Below are positions 43,895 through 55,765 of a DNA stretch of 64,000 nt, piece after piece (position 1 is the first letter of the stretch; each line of letters opens with the position of its first letter). Position numbers and translations under genes: made by a program. The DNA comes from Diatrype stigma. Its lineage: Eukaryota > Ascomycota > Sordariomycetes > Xylariales > Diatrypaceae. A model generated the notes under the pieces. It saw only the letters and a list, made by a program, of their open reading frames with translations. It was not told where the DNA came from and ran no database searches. The stretch spans positions 1,116,001 to 1,180,000 of the forward strand of contig JAKJXP020000002.1 in NCBI GenBank assembly GCA_022225965.2, given 5' to 3'.

Positions 43895-44394
43895 AGCGTT
43901 GCCAGCAATTCAATCAATTAAGGGAATTTGAATTTATTGATCAATACAATTATAATCAAAAAATTCCCCTTTCTTCCGCGTTTTGAGCGCAATCAATACA
44001 ATTAAAACTTCAATTAAGTGCATATTAGGCCATACGTTAATCCGAACTTTCCGGAAATGTACTGTTACCTTATATAAGCAATATGGAATAACGTATCCCT
44101 TAACCAGCCTACTAAAGCTTCAAGGTAAAAGGAAAACAGAACGTCCGGAACGCGGAAAGGGGATGGGGGAGGGGGGGGGGGGGGGTGGGGTGCCAAAGCG
44201 CTTTATCCACTTAGCAGCTCCAGAATTGCCCCATGTTACCGCATTAAAAGTACGCGCCATATAATTATCAAAAAGAATCAATTAAAGAACTTCATTCTTT
44301 ACCTTGATCAAAAAGAACAATTCCGTTAATTGGTCAAGCGAATTCAATCAAGAAATCAATTAATCAAAAAATTTGTTGAATTGCTGCCAACGCT
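43895..44394. mobile_element. MITE, Mutator-like (10-bp target duplication)
   Basis: Exactly 500 bp bounded by inverted repeats AGCGTTGCCAGCAATTCAA and its near-complement (18 of 19 match). The flanks are a perfect 10-bp direct repeat, ggtgataagc (43885-43894 and 44395-44404). A 9-11-bp duplication is the mark of Mutator/Hop-type transposition. There is no transposase frame, so movement would depend on an enzyme elsewhere. Subterminal AATCAATTAA-type motifs recur at both ends. The core (about 44061-44240) resembles the LTRs at 815-1012 and 14984-15191 in order and spacing of motifs, and includes a long G run at about 44171-44186. Confidence 0.85.
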
Positions 44395-47300
44395 GGTGAT
44401 AAGCGCTACCTGACGTTCGGAAGTACTATCACTAGATAATTATTGTATGTACGACTGCCACACCGGCATGTCCTCGCAGAAACTTACTTACTTGCCTAGT
44501 GGTACAATGCATACATGTTACATATATGACCTCAAGGCACAGGTCTGAACCCAAGTAACGAAGTGATAAGCTGAAAGCGAGTACCCAGGTACCCATATCT
44601 ATTTGGTTGATAGGCGATCTTGCTCTAGTTGGGTTGCTCGCAAAGGCGGTGACTAGTTAACAGCAGCGCTATATGATACATCGACAAGTTCACTTATTCG
44701 TGAGTAAGTGAGTGAGTGAGTGAGTGACACTACGGCCCAAAACCGTCAAACTGGCGTGTGTGCGTGCGACCCTCTTACGGCAGGGCCTGTCAGATAAGGC
44801 TGATGCATCGTCCTGTTTCTGTGTGGCGTGGGACGGACGGCAGGCAAGGCAGGCAGGCAAGGTACGAAGGTATCGATTTGACATACGCCGTGTTTCGTGA
44901 TCTTGCCTTGCTTGCTTGCTTGTTCGGTCGTGGCCGGCGAAGAGCCTCGTACGTGTGTATGACCTCTAACCTACCAGGTCCTATTTATTGTACATAGCTA
45001 GACGCCAGCCCGCCTGTCTGTCTCAGTCTCAGGTTCGCTGAGACGTCCTGCTCTGGCGGAGATTGCAAGGCGCAAACTTCTCCCGTGCGACGGGCATCCA
45101 GTTCAAAATTACCTACTCAGCACCTATGTAGCAAGTGAAGCAAGTACCTCCAATGTTTACTCAAGTAAGTACGAAGTAAGTAAGAGTAGGTAAGCGGTAG
45201 GTCAGTGACTAGCCTTGTGAAGAAGCTGCTCGCGGGCCAAGACGGCACCCGTGTGTTCCTGCATAGGTATTGCAGATTGCAGATGCAGCCCCCGACATCT
45301 GCCATCCATGCAGAATAAGAGAGATGCGATGCGGCACGGACGAAATCTGATGACAAATTTCTGGGGAATACTTAGGTATCTCCAGCTGCCACACGCACGT
45401 ACGCACGTACGTGTACGTGTATATGTATGGGTATATGTATGGGTATATGTGTAGGAGATACCTAGTGATATCCGACACCTTGCTTGCTCAAGTATACGAC
45501 AGCTATGTAACATACCAGCATACTTGAATAGGTGTGTATCGTGTAGGTAGATGTGTTCGAACCTCGAAGGCCTTAAGTTGCGCCCAAGATGCTGCTGGCT
45601 TGTGGGTTGCAAGTGGCTGGTTTGTTTCTTTCATGATCACCTACAGTACCTATGAAAGGGTACCTAAGGCAGGCAGCTGGCAGGTAACAACATTGAAGGT
45701 GCCCAGGCAGCCAGGTAAGTAACTGCGAACCTTGGAAACTACGATGTGAGTTCCGCATACGGAATGCATATCGGAATTGGAGAGGATCTGTCAAGGAGGA
45801 CTAGCCCGAAAGCAGAAAGGTGGGAGTGGATCGGGCGATCCCGCAGCTTGGACCAAGTTTTGCCGTTTGCCTCATGTCCTCCCTGTTCCCGTTCAGGACA
45901 GGTCGACAACAACCTTGACAACCTTGAAGTGAACAGTCAGTTGACAAGGGCCGAAGTGGATTCGATGCGTACAGCCTTGGCAGCTTGGGATATCTCGTAT
46001 GCGCGCGTGCCACCTGAAACCTGAAACATATAATTATGAGGGCTATCACGGCCAAGGAATATTGGCAAGATTAGAGAAGGCTATCTACCTAATAGTTACT
46101 AACTAGGGAGTGCCTTTAACTATATGCACACGCACATGCGTATATACATACTTATATGTAGGCACACAGCAGTTTGAAGTAGGTATCGCCATTACACTGC
46201 AACCTGACTGCCCGATTACGTACGAGACCTACCACCTGCACGCACCTCCCTAGACATCATGGTCCGGCCACTCCGAAGTAGCTATAGTAGAGAGTAGAGG
46301 CACGCTGCATGCACAAGGTCGAAACTGGGAGGATCGTCTGCGCTGATCTTCGCTCTTCAGCAATTGGCTCTTGAGCAATTGGCTTTTGAGTCTTGACTGA
46401 TCGCCGAAGCCTTCGTTATTCTCGGGATGTTTCAGATACACATCGCAAGGTGCAGGGGGTAGGAAGAGCACTTCCTTGAAAGGCGTCGCGTGCGTCGTGA
46501 TTGCATTGAATGCCGATGGATCGATCAACACGATTGACGCTCCCACATGCATCCAAGCAGTTAAGATACACGTTCTCTGGGCAACTCTAATGCGAGCACG
46601 TCCCGTTCTCTAGCGCGTGAACAGATTGCATCGCAGCTTAGGCCGTTCTATTGCCGGCTTGTCTGGCTTGCTACACGCTCCGGTTGTAACTTGTGGGGAG
46701 AGGGAAATAATAAAGAAAGAGGCTGAAGGCAGGCCCACGTGTTAGATAAAAGCTGTTCATGCTAGTTGCTACTACATATGTAGGAAGAATCTTTATTAGT
46801 GCCGTCATCTGCTATCTCCATGGGTGAACCCGAGTAAGTGCTTTCGATATCATCCTTGAATACTGATTAATGATCTTGCGCTAAGCAGGTAAGTACACAC
46901 CGAGGTAGCTGTCTCCCTGTTCCTAATCCCTCGAACATTCATTGGGCGAGAAGGAGGGCAATGGCGATGTGGTCTCTTCGAGTCTGTATATCGACTCAGA
47001 CATGCATGTCTCCAACGAGCGGGCAGAGCGGGATGATGAATGCCAAGCAGGAACAATCTAGCCAGCTGCTAGGATAAGTTGTGCCGCAGCCACACATTTA
47101 ATACATCCTGACATCCTACTGAAGGGTGGCATCTCCTCTGCAATGGCGTTTGCAAGGGGCCCAATTCAGAAGGTAGTGAGGATATAGTTATGTACTACAC
47201 GCGCAAAGTGCTTTTAATAGAATGAATGAGAATGCCCTCTCGGAGTTTTAACACACTGCACTTCGTATAACTAGTCAAACGCCCGGAAGCGCCATGCAGT

Positions 47301-47790
47301 GTTGGCGGATATGCGATGACACCTCGTCTACGTGCGATGGGCATGCAGATATGTAGGAGCACCATCAGACCTCTAAACCAACATCCGCCCGGCCTCGTAA
47401 AATACATTAGATATTTCCCGGGTCTCCAATGGATGTTCCTTTTTTAGGCCGGGGGATGCTATACAAATATGACCATTCTGGCATGATCATTCGGGAATAG
47501 GGGTCCAATCGATGCTGTTTGAAGCTTTTTTCGACTTCAAGGGATGGATTGGTGACTTGATGAAGCGAGATACGGACGGGCGGAAGGCAGACAGACAGAT
47601 AGACACCTGACCAGATTGCCATGTCATCTCCTGCTGACCCAACTGTCTGGGACTGGTTCTTTTGTCTACAGGATATCCCGTCCATCTCGGCGCTTCCATT
47701 GCTTCTTCCACCAGACCCCAAAGAGTTACACAGCATGACATGCATTGATTACCGGCATACAACATAGCAACCGCACTTACGTGCGAGCAC

Positions 47791-47838
47791 ATATATCTAT
47801 ATCTATATCTATATCTATATCTATATCTATATCTATAT
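47791..47838. repeat. (ATATCT)n microsatellite
   Basis: About eight copies of the hexamer ATATCT, followed by a (GTAT)/(GT) tract. Confidence 0.85.
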
Positions 47839-48963
47839 ATGTATGCATGTGTGTGTATCGTATATAGATGTATCGTATGTCGATATATATATCGAATGTA
47901 CTATTAGGGGACATGTGATGAGTAGAAAGGGGGCATATGTAGAGATAGAGATCTCTCTACTACATTCCGATTTACGTACATAAATGATAATAATATCAAG
48001 CTCGGGCGCGGTTACGGTATGAAGCATGGCTACTTCGTGGTGCCCCGTTCATTGGCTACCCTGGCAGCCTAGCAGGCTAGTACCCCTCCTTCCTGTGGGC
48101 CTTGGCCCCTCTTGGCCCTCTTTACCCCTGACGCCTCTAGGGAACCTGTTCCTGGATTTGATGGGGCCCTTGGGCCAAGGCATGCAGGTTATGTGTCAAA
48201 TCGGAGAACTCTGAGCACCTTTACCCCTGGCCCGAGCATCTCCCCTTATCCATTGGCTGAGAAATGCGCTGGTTAGCGTCTAACGCCGGTCGCCAAATGA
48301 TCAAATGGCTCAAAAATCTTCCGATTTGGGAACCTAGCAGCCTAGGCAGGTACCTCCCTACCTGCCTATATTTAAGCTGGACCTCACTATGTGCGAAGTA
48401 CAAATAAATTCATCTATATTACCGGCAACGACTTGGGCATCTATCTCCAGGCTCCTTTTCGAGCTGCCGTCATCCAAGTTGAAACATCATCTTGCCGACA
48501 AGCATACTGTGCAAGGGTGCTCGGAAACATATGTACTAACTTTGACAGTCTTGGGTATTGGTCGGTGGTGTGAACTCTGACATGGATATGAAGATGGTTT
48601 GCTTACATCTGGCAAGAAGTTGATTTCAACTACCTGTGATCTTGTGCCGCTAACAGTTGCCCATGCCGTGTTAGTTGACCTGGAGGACTTTACGGAGTAA
48701 TGATGGCACTTGGAAGCAGGACATATCTTATGTAGCTAGCAAGCCGCAGGATTTATTGCTGATTTGAGCATATTGCTCGTAATTGTTCAGCAACTAATAA
48801 CAACCAGGGGAAGGATTGCAGGAGGGGGAGGGGGGTATTGCAGTGTATTCCAGTACAAGACCTAACGCCTGTAGTGCGGGCTGGTCGACAATGACAATGC
48901 CGCCGCCACCAACACTAACTGCCTACCTAGCCACTAGCAGTAGAACCATTAACATTAATTACT

Positions 48964-49003
48964 ATGTATGTATGTATGTATGTATGTATGTATGTATGTA
49001 TGT
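48964..49003. repeat. (TATG)n microsatellite
   Basis: Ten uninterrupted tetranucleotide copies. Confidence 0.9.
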
Positions 49004-51662
49004 ACCCATTGTTCATTATTATGACCTTGAGCATTTTCATGTGAGGTTAGAGGTGTAACTGCGTCCTACAGACATCCTACTTACTTTCCCGTTCCTGGAG
49101 CGATGCAAGAATAGAAACAACCACAGTAATTCATCGACAGTTAAAATAAGCAGTAAATATTGCAACCCAGGTCTGACTAGATAGGTATTCTGGATATTCT
49201 GGATATGATGGTCGCGCATATACACCATTCAATCCTGTACTATTATATTGTATATTGTATGTACATACATACAACTTCCTCCGGTAGTGTTGCCCTGGTG
49301 CCCTGGCGCTCAGTTGTTGACCGTCTCGAACCGATCCAGTTTTTCCCTATCAATCAATTTCATCCGCCATCTCCACCTCCACTTCCACTTCCACCCTCCA
49401 CCCTCCACCTCCACGCCACATTCTGTTCGCATTCTCGCCATACCCAACTTCGTACCTCGTTCACATCCGAGAGGACAGAGGGTAATTCAACTCAGAAACT
49501 CGGCTTGAGTGTCTTCTCATCGTTTGGTTCAAGACTTCAATTACCTGTGTTCTCAACATCCCAGCGTTTGATTTCCAGGACTTGTCTAGCCTCCATGCGA
49601 CCGACGCGATAACGGAACGTAATTGTCACCGCATCGTCCGTCCGTCCGTCCGTCTGTCCGTCCCTGCGACCATCGTCAGTATTGTTATCGATCGAATACA
49701 CTCATGATATCTTGAAGGTAAATGATTTCCAGACATCAGCCATAGTCGCCCCCAATCTCCAATTTCCACCCATTCCATACCCAATCCCCTGCCCATGTCT
49801 TCGAATTGTACTATCCTCTTCTATCCTTGCCTTGATTGCCCAAACTTCCGTGCAACAGCGCATAAGACGTCTTCATTGTCAACAGCAGCTTGCCGCATCG
49901 CACTGCACTGCATCACACCACACCAAGCATCGCAGAACAGAACAAAACAGAACAGAGTAAGCACCAGAGTATATGTGACAGACAGCAATACCATATCGCA
50001 AATACCTACAATCTACAACCGACTGGGTGGCAGAGCTTGGTAGCTATAGGGGTTAAAGAATGGATGAACGGCGCCGGTGACGATTGGGACATGGGACATG
50101 GGACATCGGCCACTGGCAGCAACATTAAAGCTAATATGTCGCCGAACCCCTCGTCTCACTCCAGACTTACCAGTCATCAATCACCATCGCTCACCCGTCC
50201 ACCCGTCCACCCTAGCCACCGTTCATTCTACCATTGTCACCCGCCAATCTAAAACCTGTGCGACATTTCAACTGCATAGCTCTGTCCGCCCGTTCACGCT
50301 CTCTGTTTCTGTATGCACGCTCTGTGTATACTCTGTATACTCTGTGTATGCTCTGTGTATGAGTATGAGTGCTTGTGTGTGAGTGAGTTGAGGTGTCAAG
50401 GTGTAAATACGTCTGTCGCTGCCCGCCTGGTTCTCCAATCCCCAGAACAGGCCCAGCCCAGCCTGGCCAAGCACGTCGCACGATAACAACGACAGTGACG
50501 ACTTACTTATTTACTCCATTCACCGTGCTAAATCCGCCCTTCATGCTTTCTCTCATTGCACCTAAAGACTACGCTGCACCAGCCGCACCTTGCCCCCTAA
50601 CCCGCTTTTGTTGCAGCCGCCCATTCATTGCACGCCCTATATTTGTCTGTCAGACCTCAGAATCTAACCTCTAACACAGCACCCCAGTCCTAGCGGATCC
50701 ATCATACCAGTCATCTTCAAGCAACTTTGACATATTGCGGAGCAGACCGACTTGTTTTTGACTTGTTTATATCTTGGAACTGCCATTTGGCAATACTTCT
50801 AAACTACCAACACCAACACCACCGCCACCACCACTACCAACGACAAACACACCCCTAACTAGGGACAACGGACTACCACATCGCACACCTCTCTCGACCT
50901 ATCGGTCCATCGATCTGCTGTCATTGTTCCGACTCTTGGCCTGTCCCTTGCTTCACTAGCGATACCCATGCCGACGTACGACTTCAAATATATACAAAAC
51001 ATTGACCTTGCCAGGCTGGCCTGCGACTAAGCTAGAAGACTCGACGCTCTGGATTTATCCAACGCTCATATATATATACATCCCATTGAGGTACTTCTGC
51101 AAAGGCTACCACCGAGGACCTCAAACTAGCCAATCTTCTCAACATACGTCGGATAGTGCTCTTGGACCGAGCTTAATACCTCCGATACCTCCACCCAAAT
51201 ACGACCCAGGCCTTAGCATTAGCCTAGGTCTTGACCTTTATCAGTTCCCGTTTGAGTACACACCGAAGCCTGATAAAGCAGATTAATTAGCAGAGCCGGA
51301 CCCGGGTACACCGAACCTCTACGTGTCGCTTTTGAACGTCCCCGTGTAATTGCAACCGAGTACCATTGCACACCATCGATATTTCCAAAACGCCATTATT
51401 TACACTCGACCCCCCTGCTTCCAACCTACAATTCCAAGGGACACGTCTTTAGGGTGGAATCTTGATATCGCCTCTGGTTAAACAGCTGGTCCGTTGTTCA
51501 CATCACCGTACATGATCCAGCCCTGGTGGTTGCCCGTGGTACAGTACACCTAATAGATCCTAAGGCTTGCTCAAGGTGTGTCTTTGAGAAAGCGGATCGT
51601 GGCGTCTGGTGGTCAGATCAGCGAAGATCGCCCTTTCCAAGTCAGCATCGACCCGGCAAGAT

Positions 51663-54239
51663 ATGTCAGTTATGTTGCAAACACCTTCTCGGGCCTCGAC
51701 GGCCTCATCATCCTCCTTCCAACCGATTTCTCGACAAAACACCATGTCTTCTTCCCACGAGGGTTCGCGGTCAGCCCGCCAATCCAAGAGATATTCCATG
51801 TCGGCATTATACATGTCCATGTCCGCCAACGAGACGGAACTAGAAATCGAAGATGACTTGGCGAAAGGTGGGTGTTGCGCGGCTTTCCCTGTTTCTATCG
51901 TTACTAACGTAAACCTATACAGCACAGAAGATTTTACGAGAGCTGAAGTCGAAGATCTCCTCGCAGTCGAAGAAGAACTTCGTGCTGGAGAAGGATGTCC
52001 GGTACCTCGATTCCCGGATTGCATTGCTTATTCAAAACCGCATGGCGCTGGAAGAGGTGCGTTGGGTGCTTGACCGAATCATACGTGGTGCATTGTGGCT
52101 AACGAAATGAGTAGCAAAACGAAGTTGCTAGTCACCTTGAAGATGCCACGGACCTACAGGAAGGCGCATTTCCCAACGACGACCGGACGCAGAAGTACGG
52201 CAATCTGCTATTCCTGCTCCAATCCGAGCCGAGACACATCGCTCACCTCTGCCGACTGGTCTCCATGTCCGAGATTGACTCGCTCCTCCAGACAGTCATG
52301 TTTACCATCTATGGTAACCAGTACGAGAGTCGCGAAGAACATTTACTCTTGACGATGTTCCAAGTATGCAACCTCTATCTGCACCTACAGTTTCGATACT
52401 AACATATACCCTGCCCAGTCCGTTCTAACCTACCAATTCGATACCACGGCCGAATATTCATCTTTATTGCGCGCTAACACCCCTGTCTCTCGAATGATGA
52501 CTACATACACTAGGCGTGGACCGGGCCAGAGTTTCTTGCGGACAGTACTGGCTGATAGGATCAACAGTCTCATTGAGCTGCAGGATCTTGATCTTGAGAT
52601 TAACCCCCTCAAGGTGTATCAGCGCATGTGTGAACAGATTGAGGAGGACACCGGCAGCCTGCCCGACCATCTGCCACGAGGCATCACTGCTGAGGAGGCG
52701 GCCGAGAAACCCCAGGTCCAAGCGATCATCGAGCCCCGCCTGACTATGCTTACCGAGATCGCCAATGGCTTCTTGTCAACGATCATCGACGGTCTCGACG
52801 AGGCCCCATACGGTATCCGATGGATCTGCAAGCAGATCCGAAGCTTGACCAAGAGGAAATACCCCGATGCCAACGACCAGGTCATATGCACGCTGATTGG
52901 GGGCTTCTTTTTCTTGCGGTTCATCAATCCCGCCATCGTCACGCCGAAGTCTTACATGTTGATTGACGGGGTGCCTGCCGAACGGCCTCGACGTACATTG
53001 ACGCTCATCGCGAAGATGTTACAGAATCTTGCGAACAAGCCTTCGTATGCGAAGGAACCGTACATGGCGAAATTGCAACCATTCATCCAGACGAATAAGG
53101 AGAGGATCAACAAATTCATGTTAGACCTCTGCGAGGTCCAGGATTTCTACGAAAGCTTGGAGATGGATAGATATGTTGCATTATCCAAGAAGGACATCGA
53201 GCTCTCTATCACCTTGAATGAAATCTACGCCATGCATTCGTTGATCGAGAAGCACGCCGGTGAGCTTTGCAAGGACGAGACTTCCCATCTAGCTATCATC
53301 GTGTCGGAGCTCGGGCGTGGTCCCGCCCAGGTACCTCGCAAGGAGAACCGGGCTATCAATCTGCCGTTGTTTAGTCGGTGGGAGACGGCGATCGACGACC
53401 TGACAGCCGCTTTGGACATCACTCAAGAGGAAGTGTTCTTTATGGAGGCCAAGTCGATTTTCGTGCAGATCATGCGTTCCATCCCGTCAACGAGTTCTGT
53501 TGCCCGAAGACCTCTCCGGCTAGAGAGAATAGCCGATGCGGCAGCTACATCGCGAAACGACGCGGTGATGGTGCGCAAAGGTATCAGGGCCATGGAGCTT
53601 CTCAGTCAGCTGCAAGAGATGAAAGTGATCGATAAGTCCGACCACTTCGGCTTGTTGAGGGATGAAGTTGAGCAGGAACTGCAACATCTTGGTTCCTTGA
53701 AGGACGGTGTCATTACTGAGACGCGTAAGCTCGAGGAGGTCTACAAGACGATCCGAGACCACAACGCCTATCTTGTCGGTCAACTTGAGACTTACAAGAG
53801 CTACCTACACAACGTGCGAAGCCAATCCGAAGGCAAAACCCGCAAGCAGCAAAAGCAACAGGTCTTGGGTCCCTACAAGTTCACCCACCAGCAATTAGAG
53901 AAGGAGGGTGTCATCCAGAAGAGTAACGTCCCTGACAACCGTAGAGCCAACATCTATTTCAACTTCACAAGCCCTCTACCAGGCACTTTCGTCATCTCGC
54001 TCCACTACAAAGGTGAGTTGGATGAGTTAGACGATGAGGTCGACATGGTAAATCAACTTCCTGCTGACCATGATCCAGGTCGTAACCGTGGGCTCCTAGA
54101 ACTCGACCTGAAGCTTGACGACTTGCTCGAAATGCAGAAGGACAACCAGGATGATTTGGACCTGGAATACGTTCAATTCAACGTTACCAAGGTTCTGGCC
54201 CTCCTGAATAAGCGGTTTTCTAGGAAGAAAGGGTGGTGA
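51663..54239 (+). CDS. Ras GTPase-activating protein (GapA/Gap1-type, with RasGAP_C)
   Basis: Five exons: 51663-51867, 51923-52056, 52115-52363, 52419-54012 and 54079-54239, giving 780 residues. Each junction keeps the frame, and the joined protein reads through [31 protein letters not shown] and [16 protein letters not shown] Ser-rich N-terminus is followed by a coiled-coil-like segment (about 70-125). The RasGAP domain includes [12 protein letters not shown] with the likely arginine finger Arg214, and the [14 protein letters not shown] signature. A RasGAP_C region ([18 protein letters not shown]..., then [21 protein letters not shown]) ends the protein. This is the IQGAP-related architecture of S. 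pombe Gap1/Sar1 and Aspergillus GapA, which speed Ras-GTP hydrolysis and affect polarity. The last intron is 66 bp, in frame and stop-free. The start could be further upstream if a 5' exon exists, because the frame stays open to 51609. Confidence 0.9.
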
Positions 54240-55765
54240 TTAGGTGGCGTGTCCGCGAGCGCACCATGACCTCTATTGATGGACGACGACTTGCGGCGCA
54301 TTTGTTTCAGCGATCTGGCACGGCGTTAGGACTAGGGCTCAGTTACGACTTGATACCACTTTTTCCTTGATATACCAGGGTTGTTTCGACTCATCCCCCC
54401 ATGGGCAATCCAGACCCACGACATGAGTACACATTCTACGCTACGCATCTTCGTTTCGATACCTCTTCGCTTGTACTATTTGAAGTCGCCTACTTTCTGC
54501 TTTGTGCCGTGATGGCTTTCCTTGTCGGATCGTTCGGCGTTGTCTCAAACCGATGCGTGCCTTTGTCGCACCTCGTCCTATCTCCTTTTAGTCACCTGGC
54601 ACGACGAACCATCAGCCATTCCTACCATTGACGGAATAGTGGCAGAAAACGAAAATGAGTGCAGTGTGGACTCTTATAATCGGACCTTGCGGGACTGACA
54701 AGGTCTGGGCTGGTCTTGTGGCCGTCCGATGTTGCTCTTTGCAGCGAATAGTGTATCCCAATCTTTCCTAAGTGGCTATGTTGAAGCGGAGGTGATTTGC
54801 CTATCGGTTTTTCCATATACGAGTAAGGGACAACTAGGACAAGGCGGTCTCGATCAATAGCAGGGTTACATCAGTCCAGCCTGGGCTTCCAGGGCTGGAA
54901 AGAATCCCATGTTGGCGTTTTCCCGGAGGTGGATAGATGAGCTTTATGAATATTATTATATATGCGTCTAATGTAAACCGAACAACTGTTTGATCATTAC
55001 CTATCATGGGCCGGCCGGGCATGGCAACGTAGCCTTACCCGCGCCTATCGCATTGCAAGCAGCCTAAGTACGCACGCGTGACAAGCCGAAGTTTTGTTTT
55101 AGCCTAGGGAACCAATGTGACCATGCAGCTATGTGGCTAGCTGCCATGGCACGCACGCCGATGGGACCTTGTACCTGGAGCGCATAATATACTAGGCAAG
55201 TTCGTTCCCACTTGGGTGTGCCGGGGAGCATGCGGGATGCGGAAGTAGTCTCGGTATTCAACCGGGACTGGGGTAATAGAATTGGAGAACGGCCGTATTC
55301 TCCCATCAACCTCGAGGTAAACATACCCCGAACGGGTAATCACCAGGCATCAAACGGTATCGAATGATGATGCATTGCCCACTTACTGGAGACTAGCCGA
55401 CTGCCCGCTAGCTGGCTATGAAGTCTTTCGTATACGAGATGAAGGTAGGTATTTATATATATCTATCATAAACTCACTTGACTGGTTAATACCACCTGCC
55501 TACCCACCCCTTTATAGTCGAACCAGGCCTTCTCCCTCCATACGTGTGTGGCCGGCTGCGTATTCAGCTCAGTTCACCGCAATTGTAGAAGATCTGCACG
55601 CCACCACCTACCTACTTCCTGTGCCTGTCTTCGAATTAACACCCTAGTTGACTACCCACGCCAGCCAGTAATCTTCTTTTACACGATAGTTACGTTGTAT
55701 GTGACCCGGGGTTCTTCAGTTCAATTGATGGTGGCTGACCGAGTGAGACTGAGACAGAAGCAGAC
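54240..55765. other. Intergenic, RasGAP to GH43 gene
   Basis: 1.5 kb with the 3' flank of the RasGAP gene and the upstream region of the GH43 gene. I recognise no gene. A short frame at 54401-54631 is probably untranslated trailer. Confidence 0.5.

Larger units (their letters stand above)
44405..51662. other. 7-kb region without recognisable genes, upstream of RasGAP
   Basis: The longest gene-free stretch in the window. It contains simple repeats: (GAGT)n at 44701-44727, GTATATGTATGG-type at 45413-45452, (ATATCT)n at 47791-47838, (TATG)n at 48964-49003 and (CGTC)n at about 49637-49665. From about 49,350 to the RasGAP start the plus strand is pyrimidine- and CA-rich, like a long fungal 5' leader or promoter. 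Frames here are low complexity and none has a domain. An upstream non-coding or short coding exon of the RasGAP gene could lie here. Confidence 0.5.

Noticed and set aside
45202..45612. Minus-strand frames with YIYPYIYTYTY-type runs
   Set aside because: Translation of a microsatellite (GTATATGTATGG)n.
54401..54631. 76-residue frame after the RasGAP gene
   Set aside because: Lies in the expected 3' untranslated region, with no domain and no promoter.
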